A DNA stretch of 12,686 nucleotides from an uncultured bacterium (lineage in GTDB: Bacteria; Actinomycetota; Coriobacteriia; Coriobacteriales; Coriobacteriaceae). Positions within the stretch are counted from its first letter, which is position 1. Each line of letters starts with the position of its first letter. The notes beneath the pieces are model-generated. The model ran no database searches, was not told the DNA's origin, and worked only from the letters and a program-made list of their open reading frames with translations. The position numbers and the translations under genes were made by a program. Of the stretch, positions 1-6,403 are shown piece by piece. Where the stretch lies: positions 1 to 12,686 of the forward strand of contig CAJMPE010000041.1 in the NCBI GenBank assembly GCA_905215275.1, written 5' to 3'.

Positions 1-1
1 C

Positions 2-1036
2 CGGTATGTTCAGGGGCCGGGCGAACTTTCGCGTCAGGGCAGGTATTTGTCATGGTTGGGCTGCGCTGCCTATGTCTTGTTTGACCAGGGCACCGAGGAT
101 CGGCTGTGCAGGCAGATCGGCGATGGATTTCTGGACGAAGATCTAAGCGAGCCGTTCTTTAAGATTTACAACGGTCCGTGTACGGAAGATGCCGTTGTCG
201 AAATGGCCAAGGAAGCCCGGGCCGAGTATTGCGACATGGTGGTGGGCATTGGCGGCGGCAAGATGCTCGATATCGCCAAGGCCGTTGCGTTTTATGCCGA
301 GTTGCCGTTGTGCGTATGTCCCACGGCGGCGTCGATGGACGGTCCGTGCAGCGCGATTTCGGTGCTGTATCACGAGGATGGGTCGTTCGACCGCTACCTG
401 ATGCTCGAGAAGAATCCAGACTTGGTCGTGGTCGATACCAACGTGGTCGCGGCGGCCCCGCTGCGTATGACGGTCGCTGGTATGGGCGATGCGCTGGCAA
501 CGTATTTCGAGGCGCGTTCGTGCGCCGCGGCGCACGGCGCCAACGAGCACGGTGGCGCGCCGGGACACTTGGCCTTGGTTGCGGCTCGTGCCTGCTATGA
601 CACACTCATGGAGTGCGGCGTCGCTGCCAAGCGCGATCTCAAAAAGGGCCGTACATCGCCAGCGGTTGAGCGCCTGATCGAGTGCAATATTCTGCTCTCG
701 GGTGTTGGCTTTGAGAGTGGTGGCCTAGCGCTTGCCCATGCCATAGCCAACGGCCTGACGATTCTGCCCGAGTGCAAGGCCATGCATGGTGAGGCCGTGG
801 CATTTGGCCTGGTGGTGCAGCTGCGCCTGGAGCGTGCGCCCGAGCTTAATCAGGTGCTCGAGTTTTGCCAGCGTGTCGGTCTGCCGACGACGCTCGAGGA
901 GCTGGGCCTTGACGAGATTTCCGATGCCGACCTGATGAGCGTTGCAGATGCGGCCTTTAGAAACGAACGCAATATGGCTAACGAACAGGCCAAGGTGACC
1001 AGACAAAAGCTCGTGCAGCTCATGCGCGAGGCATAG
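2..1036 (+). CDS. gldA: Glycerol dehydrogenase, 5'-truncated by the window edge
   Basis: This is a member of the iron-containing (metal-dependent) alcohol dehydrogenase family. By family knowledge it oxidises glycerol to dihydroxyacetone with NAD in the cytosol. The reading frame is open from base 2, and its first codons (RYVQGPGELSRQGRYL) match the usual GldA N-terminus, so the gene begins upstream of the window. The TTG at 47 is an internal codon, not a start. About 15-20 residues are missing; 344 are present. A dinucleotide-binding loop GIGGGK (about 247-264) and the block PTAASMDGPCSAISVLY are visible. Candidate metal ligands are Asp (codon 488-490, GMGDALATYFEA), His (737-739, LAHAIANG) and His (785-787, MHGEAVAFG). 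The first Asp-His spacing equals that of E. coli GldA (Asp171/His254). No clear terminator follows. The family call is secure; the substrate is inferred from similarity. Confidence 0.9.
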   Translation, partial: RYVQGPGELSRQGRYLSWLGCAAYVLFDQGTEDRLCRQIGDGFLDEDLSEPFFKIYNGPCTEDAVVEMAKEARAEYCDMVVGIGGGKMLDIAKAVAFYAELPLCVCPTAASMDGPCSAISVLYHEDGSFDRYLMLEKNPDLVVVDTNVVAAAPLRMTVAGMGDALATYFEARSCAAAHGANEHGGAPGHLALVAARACYDTLMECGVAAKRDLKKGRTSPAVERLIECNILLSGVGFESGGLALAHAIANGLTILPECKAMHGEAVAFGLVVQLRLERAPELNQVLEFCQRVGLPTTLEELGLDEISDADLMSVADAAFRNERNMANEQAKVTRQKLVQLMREA

Positions 1037-1115
1037 CTAGGCGCTTGATCGACCTTGTGCAATCGAGGCGGCGATAGGCATAGGCTATTTGCCTCAAAGG
1101 TGCGCCGCGTGTAAT

Positions 1116-1146
1116 TTGCCCGAGGTGTGGGCCGATAGCGTATCAT
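1116..1146 (+). promoter_or_regulatory. Weak candidate promoter for the polyferredoxin gene
   Basis: TTGCCC (1116-1121) and TATCAT (1141-1146) resemble -35 and -10 boxes, but the spacer is 19 bp, longer than ideal. A start site near 1153 would leave a leader of about 35 nt before the ATG at 1187. The rest of the 150-bp gap after the glycerol dehydrogenase gene shows nothing clear. Confidence 0.28.
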
Positions 1147-1186
1147 TATCTCTTGCTTGTTTGCACTGCTCAGGGAGGGGCCGCGC

Positions 1187-2440
1187 ATGGCGCAGGAACA
1201 CGATCTGTTTGATGACATTATCGAGATCAGCAAGGGTTTCGACTTTCTTAAAAACCCGCTTGGCGGCGTGACCGATGCGCTCGATCCGTCGGCACCGCAG
1301 TGGAATCCTGCCGACTACAAGGAGCGTCCGCGCGGCAACACCATTCCGTGCCTGACCTGCAAAAACGAAAAGAGCGGTTGCACCGCGTGCATGGATGTGT
1401 GCCCGGTCAACGCTATCGAGGTCGAGGAAGACGCCATCGAGATCCTCGACTCCTGTCGCAAGTGCGGCCTGTGCGCCGCTGCCTGTCCGACCGAGGCGAT
1501 CATCTCGCCGCGCCTGGCGCCCAAAAACCTGTATGACGATATCGTCTCTGCTGCTACGAGCCACGAGACCGCCTACGTCACCTGCACACGCGCCCTCAAG
1601 CGCATGCCGCGCGAAAACGAGGTCGTCGTTGCCTGCGTGGGCGACATTACGGCCGAGACCTGGTTCTCGGTACTGGCGGACTATCCCAACGTGAGTGTGT
1701 ACCTGCCGTTGGGCGTGTGCGATAAATGCCGCAACACCGGCGGTGAGGACATTCTGGGCGAGGCGATTGCGAAGGCCGAAGAGTGGTCTGGCACGGGTAT
1801 GGGCCTGGAGGTCGATCCCAAGAGCCTCAAGTGCCATAAGCTTCGCGAGTACGAGCGCAAGGAGTACATAGAAAAGATTGCCCGTACCACGGGCCTGACG
1901 GTGACCAAGCTCAATCCGGCGACGGCGGCACTGGCCTCGGTGACGCAAAAGCTCAAAGCCCATCGCCATCAGATTACCCAGCTGGAGCGCACGCTCAACA
2001 CTATGTGCGGCACCACGACGACCAAGCGTCGCCGTTCGCTCACGCACGGGCGCCAACTGGTGCTCTCAACGTTGCAGAACCATCCCGAGCTTGCCCAGAA
2101 CATGCAGGTGAGCACGCCGGAATGCGATTTTGACAAGTGCACGTCGTGCGGCGAGTGCGTCAACGTGTGCCCCACGTTTGCCTGCGATTTGGTGGGAAGC
2201 GGTCGCTTTGCGCTGGAGTCCACGTATTGCTTGGGCTGCGGTGCCTGCGTCAAGGTGTGCCCCGAGCATGCGCTCAAGTTGGTTGAGCATGACGCGTCCA
2301 ATCTGGTCGTCGTCGATCCCGAAGCCGAGGAAAAGGCTGCCCAGAAGGCCAAGGCTCACGAAGAAGCTGAGAAGGTCAAGGCCGAGGCAAAGGCCAAGCT
2401 GGACAAGATGCTCGACCAGGTGGAAAAGCTCGCGGACTAG
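1187..2440 (+). CDS. Polyferredoxin-like protein with four 4Fe-4S motifs and a cysteine-containing central domain
   Basis: The protein has 417 residues and probably moves electrons in the cytosol; no signal peptide or membrane segment is seen. ATG 1187 is chosen because a GGGAGG ribosome site (about 1173-1180) precedes it; the in-frame TTG at 1157 has none. The domain order is as follows. A first ferredoxin pair has C58-x6-C65-x2-C68-x3-C72P, with an extra C55, and C90-x2-C93-x2-C96-x3-C100P. A central region (about 110-310) carries C133, C150, C178, C181 and C216. A second pair has C318/321/324/328P and C348/351/354/358P. A charged Ala/Glu/Lys tail (about 375-417) is probably helical or coiled coil. 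The central VVVACVGD and GVCDKC strings recall the layout of MvhD/FlpD-type hydrogenase iron-sulfur subunits, but this is only a pattern impression. The redox partner is unknown and no neighbour identifies it. It appears to be a single-gene unit. A 4Fe-4S protein is certain; its function is not recognised. Confidence 0.9.
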   Translation: MAQEHDLFDDIIEISKGFDFLKNPLGGVTDALDPSAPQWNPADYKERPRGNTIPCLTCKNEKSGCTACMDVCPVNAIEVEEDAIEILDSCRKCGLCAAACPTEAIISPRLAPKNLYDDIVSAATSHETAYVTCTRALKRMPRENEVVVACVGDITAETWFSVLADYPNVSVYLPLGVCDKCRNTGGEDILGEAIAKAEEWSGTGMGLEVDPKSLKCHKLREYERKEYIEKIARTTGLTVTKLNPATAALASVTQKLKAHRHQITQLERTLNTMCGTTTTKRRRSLTHGRQLVLSTLQNHPELAQNMQVSTPECDFDKCTSCGECVNVCPTFACDLVGSGRFALESTYCLGCGACVKVCPEHALKLVEHDASNLVVVDPEAEEKAAQKAKAHEEAEKVKAEAKAKLDKMLDQVEKLAD

Positions 2441-2459
2441 CTAAAAGGGCGTACATGAT

Positions 2460-2490
2460 GGCCGGTGGGACAGGTGCTGCCCCGCCGGCC
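2460..2490. other. GC-rich hairpin after the polyferredoxin gene
   Basis: GGCCGGTGGG (2460-2469) pairs with CCCGCCGGCC (2481-2490) with one G-T wobble and an 11-nt loop, 20 nt after the stop codon. No T tract follows on the plus strand (AAAAAA instead), so it is not a canonical intrinsic terminator. It could protect or pause the 3' end of the polyferredoxin mRNA. Confidence 0.45.
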
Positions 2491-2562
2491 AAAAAAGTTG
2501 CGGTGGAATAGTTCCTGTTTTGCCCTTAAGCTGGCCATCCTAGGAACTATTCCACCGCAACT
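2491..2562 (-). terminator. 21-bp perfect inverted repeat with T6 on the minus strand, probable terminator
   Basis: Bases 2496-2516 and 2542-2562 are perfect reverse complements (core GCGGTGGAATAGTTCC) around a 25-nt spacer. Read on the minus strand, the stem begins about 10 nt after the repressor stop codon and is followed directly by TTTTTT (2496-2491). This is the form of an intrinsic terminator for the dehydrogenase-repressor unit. On the plus strand no T tract follows. The long perfect arms and long loop are unusual for a simple terminator, so it may also be a copy of a dispersed genomic repeat. Confidence 0.6.
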
Positions 2563-2571
2563 AATAGATGG

Positions 2572-3327
2572 TTAGCCCATGCTGCTCTGATGGGTCTCGC
2601 TGCCGTTATTGCGGCGGGTGACCGTTTCGTGGAGTAAAAAGAACCCGGGGACCTGTTTGGTCTCGGTGTATTCCATAAGGATGCCGTCGGCGTTGTAGGT
2701 CTGCCCGCGTACAACGGCGAGTGCGTTAAAGTCGTCGAGATCGAGCACGCGCGCATCTTCGGGCGTGGGATGCTCAATCGTTACATCGCGTTTGCCCGTG
2801 GCAATCTTAATGCCAAGGTCTTCTTCGAGGTAACGATAGATCGAATCGTTGGCAATCTCGGGTGTCAGTCCCGGTACCTGTGAGCTTAGGTAATAGGAGT
2901 CGTCGGAGCATACGGCATGTCCGTTTGCATAACGGATGCGTTTGGCGCGCGTAAGCTCGCAGCCTTCGGGAAACCCGGTAATCCTGGAGAGTGCCTTGCT
3001 ACAGACGAGGAGCTCAAAGACGGTGGTGACAGTCTTGAGCTCAAAGCCGCGGCTGGCTGCGATTTCCTTAAAGGTCTCGAGTCCGCCGCCGCCACGATTC
3101 GTCTCGTCACTGATGTTGCGAATGACGCGCATGCCTTTGCCTTGCTGGGGGAGTACGTAGCCATCTGCCGCAAGCATCGAGATGGCGCGACGGACCGTCA
3201 TGCGCGAACAGCCAAACAGCTGCGTGAGTTCAGTCTCCGAAGGCAGATAGCTTAGATAGGCGTATGTGCCGTCGTCAATCGACTGCTTCACGTTGTCATA
3301 AATGGTTTGGAAGATGGCTCGCGCCAT
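2572..3327 (-). CDS. GntR/HutC-family transcriptional repressor (winged HTH plus UTRA domain)
   Basis: The product has 251 residues, the normal length for HutC-type GntR regulators. Residues 1-70 form the winged helix-turn-helix: LPSETELTQLFGCSRMTVRRA is the recognition region and GKGMRV the wing. From about residue 95 to 235 it resembles a UTRA ligand-binding domain, which in this family binds small effectors, often sugar phosphates. The start is supported by AGGAG (3334-3338) 6 nt upstream. It lies 65 nt downstream of the dehydrogenase gene on the same strand, probably cotranscribed. The divergent alpha-glucoside PTS and GH4 genes suggest that the effector is a phosphorylated sugar. TTGTCTAGA-type palindromes in the 4419-4774 gap fit the GT-x-TA-x-AC operator style known for HutC members such as DasR. 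Regulation of both divergent units and autoregulation through the dehydrogenase promoter are inferred. Confidence 0.88.
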   Translation of the reverse strand: MARAIFQTIYDNVKQSIDDGTYAYLSYLPSETELTQLFGCSRMTVRRAISMLAADGYVLPQQGKGMRVIRNISDETNRGGGGLETFKEIAASRGFELKTVTTVFELLVCSKALSRITGFPEGCELTRAKRIRYANGHAVCSDDSYYLSSQVPGLTPEIANDSIYRYLEEDLGIKIATGKRDVTIEHPTPEDARVLDLDDFNALAVVRGQTYNADGILMEYTETKQVPGFFLLHETVTRRNNGSETHQSSMG

Positions 3328-3347
3328 GACGGTCTCCTAGAGCTGAG

Positions 3348-3379
3348 TGCGCGAGCGGTGGATGAGGACTGCTCGCGCA
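3348..3379 (-). other. Intercistronic hairpin between dehydrogenase and repressor genes
   Basis: TGCGCGAGC (3348-3356) and GCTCGCGCA (3371-3379) are perfect reverse complements of 9 bp with a 14-nt loop. They sit between the dehydrogenase stop (3393) and the repressor ribosome site (3334-3338). There is no T tract, so partial termination or RNA processing that lowers repressor output is more likely than full termination. Confidence 0.45.
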
Positions 3380-3392
3380 GGTGTCGATCGAT

Positions 3393-4418
3393 TTACTTGC
3401 TGGGGTCGATTATATATTTACCCATGGCACGCAGAGCTGGGTCTGACAGGATGGCGCCGAGTTCGTCGAGGGAAGCCACCTTGGCGACCATCGAGGATAC
3501 GTCGAGCCTGCCAGAATCGATGAGCTCGAGCGCGCGACGCTGCGTATAAGGGTTGATGTAGGACGAGGTAAGCACAAGCTCCTTCTGGAAGACCTCGAAG
3601 GGCTTGACGGTGATTGTCTCATCGGGCTTGGTGAGGCCGAACATCATGACCGTAGCCTTGTGGCCGGCGATCTGGATGGCCTGCTCGATGGTGACGGGCT
3701 TGCCAACACACTCGATAACGACATCGACGTTGCCGACGCCCTCCTGCTTCAGGCGGGCCGGGACGTCCTCGTGGATGGAATCAATTGCCAGGTCGGCGCC
3801 GAGTTTGAGCGCAACCTCGCGCTTGCCTTCGACAGGCTCGAGCAAGACGACCTTGGTGGCGCCGGCGTTTTTGGCGAGCTGCATCATGAGCAGGCCGATC
3901 ATGCCGCCGCCGATAACGACAACTGTGCTGCCGGGCTTGATGTTGCACATATCGATGCCGTGCAGGCAGCAGGCGACGGGCTCGGTCATAGCACCCTGCT
4001 CAAAGCTGGTGTGATCGCCCAACTTGTAGACTTGCTGCATATCGACGGAGCAGTACTCGGCAAAGCCGCCGTTAACGGTGGTGCCGTAACCGGTCATATG
4101 CTCGCAGTAGTGGTTGATTCCGTCGCGGCAGGGTTCGCAGCAGCCGCAGGGATGGTTTGGGTCGATGCACACGCGATCGCCCGGTTTAAAGCCAGCGACG
4201 TCGCTGCCCACGGCCTCGACAACGCCCGCAAACTCATGACCAAGGATCGTGGGCGGGGTAACGTCGGCTGCACCCTTGTCGCCTTCATAGATATGCACGT
4301 CGGTGCCGCAGACGCCGCAAGCTTTGACGTTGATCAGAACGTCGCGCTTGCCTACGGCCGGCTTTGCCGATTCCTCGACTCTGAGGTCGTGCTTTCCATA
4401 GAAGACCGCGCTTTTCAT
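3393..4418 (-). CDS. Zinc-dependent medium-chain alcohol/polyol dehydrogenase
   Basis: This 341-residue protein is of the sorbitol/threonine dehydrogenase-like branch of the MDR superfamily, acting in the cytosol. Catalytic zinc ligands are predicted at C37 (CGVCGTDVH), H61-E62 (GHEFAG) and E146 (TEPVACCLHG). A complete structural-zinc site is present: C91-x2-C94-x2-C97-x7-C105. The Rossmann motif is VVVIGGGMIG (about 166-175). An acidic residue at the end of the next strand (E194) favours NAD(H) over NADP(H). ATG is preceded by TAAGGAGT (4422-4429). It is first in a minus-strand unit with the GntR repressor and divergent from the alpha-glucoside PTS. That context suggests oxidation of a polyol or sugar released by the GH4 enzyme. 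The exact substrate cannot be read from sequence; L-iditol/sorbitol, galactitol-type and threonine-type activities remain possible. The family assignment is firm. Confidence 0.9.
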   Translation of the reverse strand: MKSAVFYGKHDLRVEESAKPAVGKRDVLINVKACGVCGTDVHIYEGDKGAADVTPPTILGHEFAGVVEAVGSDVAGFKPGDRVCIDPNHPCGCCEPCRDGINHYCEHMTGYGTTVNGGFAEYCSVDMQQVYKLGDHTSFEQGAMTEPVACCLHGIDMCNIKPGSTVVVIGGGMIGLLMMQLAKNAGATKVVLLEPVEGKREVALKLGADLAIDSIHEDVPARLKQEGVGNVDVVIECVGKPVTIEQAIQIAGHKATVMMFGLTKPDETITVKPFEVFQKELVLTSSYINPYTQRRALELIDSGRLDVSSMVAKVASLDELGAILSDPALRAMGKYIIDPSK

Positions 4419-4454
4419 GGTGACTCCTTAACGTGGCGGTGAATATTGTAATGA

Positions 4455-4483
4455 AGTATAGGTATGTCTATATGAATAGACAA
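4455..4483 (-). promoter_or_regulatory. Promoter of the dehydrogenase-repressor unit
   Basis: On the minus strand TTGTCT (4483-4478) and TATACT (4460-4455) form a sigma70-type pair with an optimal 17-bp spacer. Transcription would start near 4448, about 30 nt before the dehydrogenase ATG. The inverted repeat at 4465-4482 covers the -35 box and spacer, so a bound repressor would block this promoter. Confidence 0.6.
4465..4482. promoter_or_regulatory. Operator-like inverted repeat A, within the dehydrogenase promoter
   Basis: TGTCTAT (4465-4471) and ATAGACA (4476-4482) are perfect reverse complements around ATGA. The half-site matches the TGTCTA core of sites B and C, but the spacing is 4 bp wider. 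It overlaps the -35 box and spacer of the minus-strand promoter. Confidence 0.5.
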
Positions 4484-4499
4484 GCACATCTAGACAAGT
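4484..4499. promoter_or_regulatory. Operator-like site B (minus-strand copy of ACTTGTCTAGAT)
   Basis: GCACATCTAGACAAGT is an imperfect palindrome centred at 4491/4492. Its reverse complement begins ACTTGTCTAGAT, the same 12-mer as site C. It lies just upstream of the dehydrogenase -35 box. The GTCTAGA core resembles HutC-subfamily operators such as the DasR site; assignment to the linked GntR repressor is inferred. Confidence 0.55.
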
Positions 4500-4564
4500 A
4501 GAAAAGAAATTTAAAATGCAGCCATCAGCTATATCAGATTTAGCAGGCGAAATACTGGACATAT

Positions 4565-4594
4565 ACCGTTTACGGCCAATAATCAACCGTTTAC
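4565..4594 (+). repeat. Two ACCGTTTAC direct repeats spaced 21 bp apart
   Basis: ACCGTTTAC occurs at 4565-4573 and 4586-4594, starts 21 bp apart, which is two helical turns and the same DNA face. The first copy sits in CCGTTTACGG, a CCGT/ACGG dyad. They lie upstream of and into the weak -35 region of the PTS promoter, a natural place for an activator or a catabolite regulator. The regulator is not identified. Confidence 0.45.
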
Positions 4595-4607
4595 CGACCG
4601 TAGTCTT

Positions 4608-4630
4608 TATGCTAACTTGTCTAGATAAGT
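4608..4630 (+). promoter_or_regulatory. Candidate PTS-GH4 promoter -10 box with operator site C
   Basis: TATGCT (4608-4613) is a reasonable -10 box, but there is no good -35 box at the right distance. The near-palindrome ACTTGTCTAGATAAGT (4615-4630, one mismatched pair across the dyad) follows at once and would cover the start site near 4620. Its first 12 bases repeat site B in opposite orientation. Repression of the PTS operon by the linked GntR protein is the simplest reading. Confidence 0.5.
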
Positions 4631-4774
4631 GATGTGATAAAACGTAAGTGCAAGAAGTCAGGGAAGCGGGCCCACCCGTCCTATTGCACGAGGTACACGC
4701 AAACGGCGCGTCTGCGGTCTCGAGTGAAGCCAAAACCGCAGCCGCTCCGAATGAAGAGAGGGGGATTCCCCGTC
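4631..4774 (+). other. Structured leader of the PTS-GH4 mRNA
   Basis: The stretch between the operator and the PTS start can fold into several hairpins. GTGCAA (4648-4653) pairs with TTGCAC (4684-4689), enclosing CGGG/CCCG (4667-4670, 4675-4678). CTGCGGT (4712-4718) pairs with ACCGCAG (4735-4741). GGGG (4761-4764) pairs with CCCC (4768-4771) and would mask part of the ribosome site (GAGAGGGGG, 4756-4764). No known riboswitch or antiterminator motif is recognised. The frame is open from GTG 4634, but its 47 Lys/Arg-rich codons match nothing in the permease family. Confidence 0.4.
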
Positions 4775-6385
4775 ATGATGCAAAAGATACAACGTTTCGG
4801 CGGTGCAATGTACACGCCTGCAATTCTTTTCGCATTTTCCGGAATCATCGTCGGCCTGGGTACGTTGTTTACCACCGAGGCGATCTTTGGCGAGATGGCT
4901 ACTGCGGGCCATCTTTGGTTTGATTGCTGGAATGTGCTGCTCCAGGGTGGTTGGACGCTCTTTAACCAAATGCCGTTGCTGTTTTGCGTAGCGTTGCCAA
5001 TCTCGCTCGCGAACAAGCAGAACGCTCGCTGCTGCATGGAGGCTTTGGCCATCTACCTTACCTTCAACTACTTTGTAAGCACAATCTTGGGGCAGTGGGG
5101 CCCTGTCTTTGGGGTCGACTACTCTGTCGAGGCGGGCAGCGGTACTGGTCTTGCCACTATCGCAAGCATCAAAACGCTTGATATGGGCATCATGGGCGCG
5201 CTTATCATTTCTGGTATTGCCACGATGCTGCATAACAAGTTCTTCGACACCGAACTTCCTGAGTGGCTGGGCGTGTTCTCGGGCTCCGTGTTCATCTATA
5301 TGATCGGTTTCTTCGTTATGGTTCCGGTCGCTCTTATCGCTTGCCTGGTATGGCCGCATGTTCAGGCTGCTATCGCCGCCTTCCAGGGATTCATCCTTTC
5401 CGCCGGTACGTTTGGCGTGGGCGTCTTTGCTTTCTTCGAGCGCGTGTTGATTCCTACAGGCCTGCACCACTTTATCTATACGCCGTTCTATTATGACAAC
5501 GCGGCGGTCAACGGCGGCATCTTTGCTGCTTGGGCCAACATCCTGCCCCAACTGGCTGCCGATCCGAGCATTGCTCTTAAGGATGCCGCACCCTGGGCTG
5601 CCTATACCTGCCCTGGTTGGACTAAAGTCTTCGGCTCGCTTGGCGTCGCCATTGCGTTCTATATGACCGCCAAACCCGAGCGCAAGCAGCGCGTCAAGGC
5701 TCTGCTCATTCCCGTTACCCTTACCGCTATGCTTTGCGGTATTACCGAGCCGCTTGACTTCACCTTCCTGTTCATCGCGCCCGGCCTGTTCGTCGTCCAC
5801 TGCGTGCTCGGAGCGCTTGGCTGCATGGCTCAAAACCTCCTTGGCGTCGTGGGCATCTTCGACGGCGGCATCATCTCGATGCTCTCGTGGGACTGGCTGC
5901 CCCTTTGGGCCGCACACGGTCTGCAGTACGCCATCTCCATCCTTGTCGGTCTGTGCTTTACCGCCCTTTGGGTCGTGGTCTTCCGTTTCCTGATCGTCAA
6001 GTTCGACTTTAAGACCCCCGGTCGCGAGGATGACGATGTTGAGGTCGAGCTCAAGTCCAAGGCCGACTACAAGCAAAAGCAGGGCGGTGCTGCTGCTGGC
6101 AAATCGGTCGCCCAGAGTAAAGATGATGAGCGCTTGGTGCTTGCCGAGAACATCCTCGATCTGCTCGGTGGCACGGATAACATCATCGATGTAACTAACT
6201 GCGCTACCCGTCTGCGCGTTAACGTCAAGGACAAGAGCGTCGTTGCGCCCGAGGCTTCCTTCAAGGCGATCGGTACGCATGGCTTGGTGGTCCAAGGTCA
6301 GTCAATCCAGGTCATCATCGGCCTTGCCGTCCCGCAGGTTCGCGAGAAGTTCGAGAGTCTTCTGAAGTTCGAGAGTCTTCTGTAA
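4775..6385 (+). CDS. Alpha-glucoside-specific PTS permease, fused IIC-IIB
   Basis: This 536-residue inner-membrane permease belongs to the glucose-superfamily PTS, in the MalP/GlvC/AglA group. It imports an alpha-glucoside and phosphorylates it. ATG 4775 is chosen because MMQKIQRFGGAMYTPAILF is the typical start of this group and GAGAGGGGG lies just upstream. Residues about 12-410 form the multi-span IIC domain, with the conserved GITEP motif at 322-326. A charged Lys/Gln/Ala linker (about 411-455) leads to IIB (about 456-536), whose phosphorylated cysteine is C476 in VTNCATRLRV. No IIA domain is present, so phosphate must come from a separate IIA. It is followed at 155 nt by the GH4 gene, which would use its product. 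The last six residues (KFESLL) are duplicated by an 18-bp tandem repeat. The exact sugar (maltose, isomaltose, sucrose isomers, disaccharide alcohols) is not decided by sequence. Confidence 0.92.
   Translation: MMQKIQRFGGAMYTPAILFAFSGIIVGLGTLFTTEAIFGEMATAGHLWFDCWNVLLQGGWTLFNQMPLLFCVALPISLANKQNARCCMEALAIYLTFNYFVSTILGQWGPVFGVDYSVEAGSGTGLATIASIKTLDMGIMGALIISGIATMLHNKFFDTELPEWLGVFSGSVFIYMIGFFVMVPVALIACLVWPHVQAAIAAFQGFILSAGTFGVGVFAFFERVLIPTGLHHFIYTPFYYDNAAVNGGIFAAWANILPQLAADPSIALKDAAPWAAYTCPGWTKVFGSLGVAIAFYMTAKPERKQRVKALLIPVTLTAMLCGITEPLDFTFLFIAPGLFVVHCVLGALGCMAQNLLGVVGIFDGGIISMLSWDWLPLWAAHGLQYAISILVGLCFTALWVVVFRFLIVKFDFKTPGREDDDVEVELKSKADYKQKQGGAAAGKSVAQSKDDERLVLAENILDLLGGTDNIIDVTNCATRLRVNVKDKSVVAPEASFKAIGTHGLVVQGQSIQVIIGLAVPQVREKFESLLKFESLL
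6347..6382 (+). repeat. Perfect 18-bp tandem duplication at the 3' end of the PTS gene
   Basis: AAGTTCGAGAGTCTTCTG occurs at 6347-6364 and again at 6365-6382, directly before the TAA stop. It is in frame and adds a second KFESLL to the IIB C-terminus. The lack of any mismatch suggests a recent slippage event. Confidence 0.9.
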
Positions 6386-6403
6386 ACCATCGTCCATCGA
6401 AAC

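Noticed and set aside
47..49. TTG 47 as start of the glycerol dehydrogenase
   Set aside because: The frame stays open to base 2 and the upstream codons read as the family's N-terminus, so the gene is cut by the window edge.
1094..2056. 320-codon minus-strand open frame opposite the polyferredoxin gene
   Set aside because: The plus-strand frame has the cysteine motifs and the ribosome site; the minus frame is Arg/Ala/Gly-rich without motifs.
4634..4774. 47-codon N-terminal extension of the PTS permease from GTG 4634
   Set aside because: The Lys/Arg-rich sequence matches no permease N-terminus, while MMQKIQRFGG at 4775 is the standard start with a ribosome site.
4658..6295. 545-codon minus-strand open frame opposite the PTS gene
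   Set aside because: It lies wholly antisense to a clear PTS permease, has no ribosome site and no recognisable motif. High G/C third-position bias leaves antisense frames free of stops.
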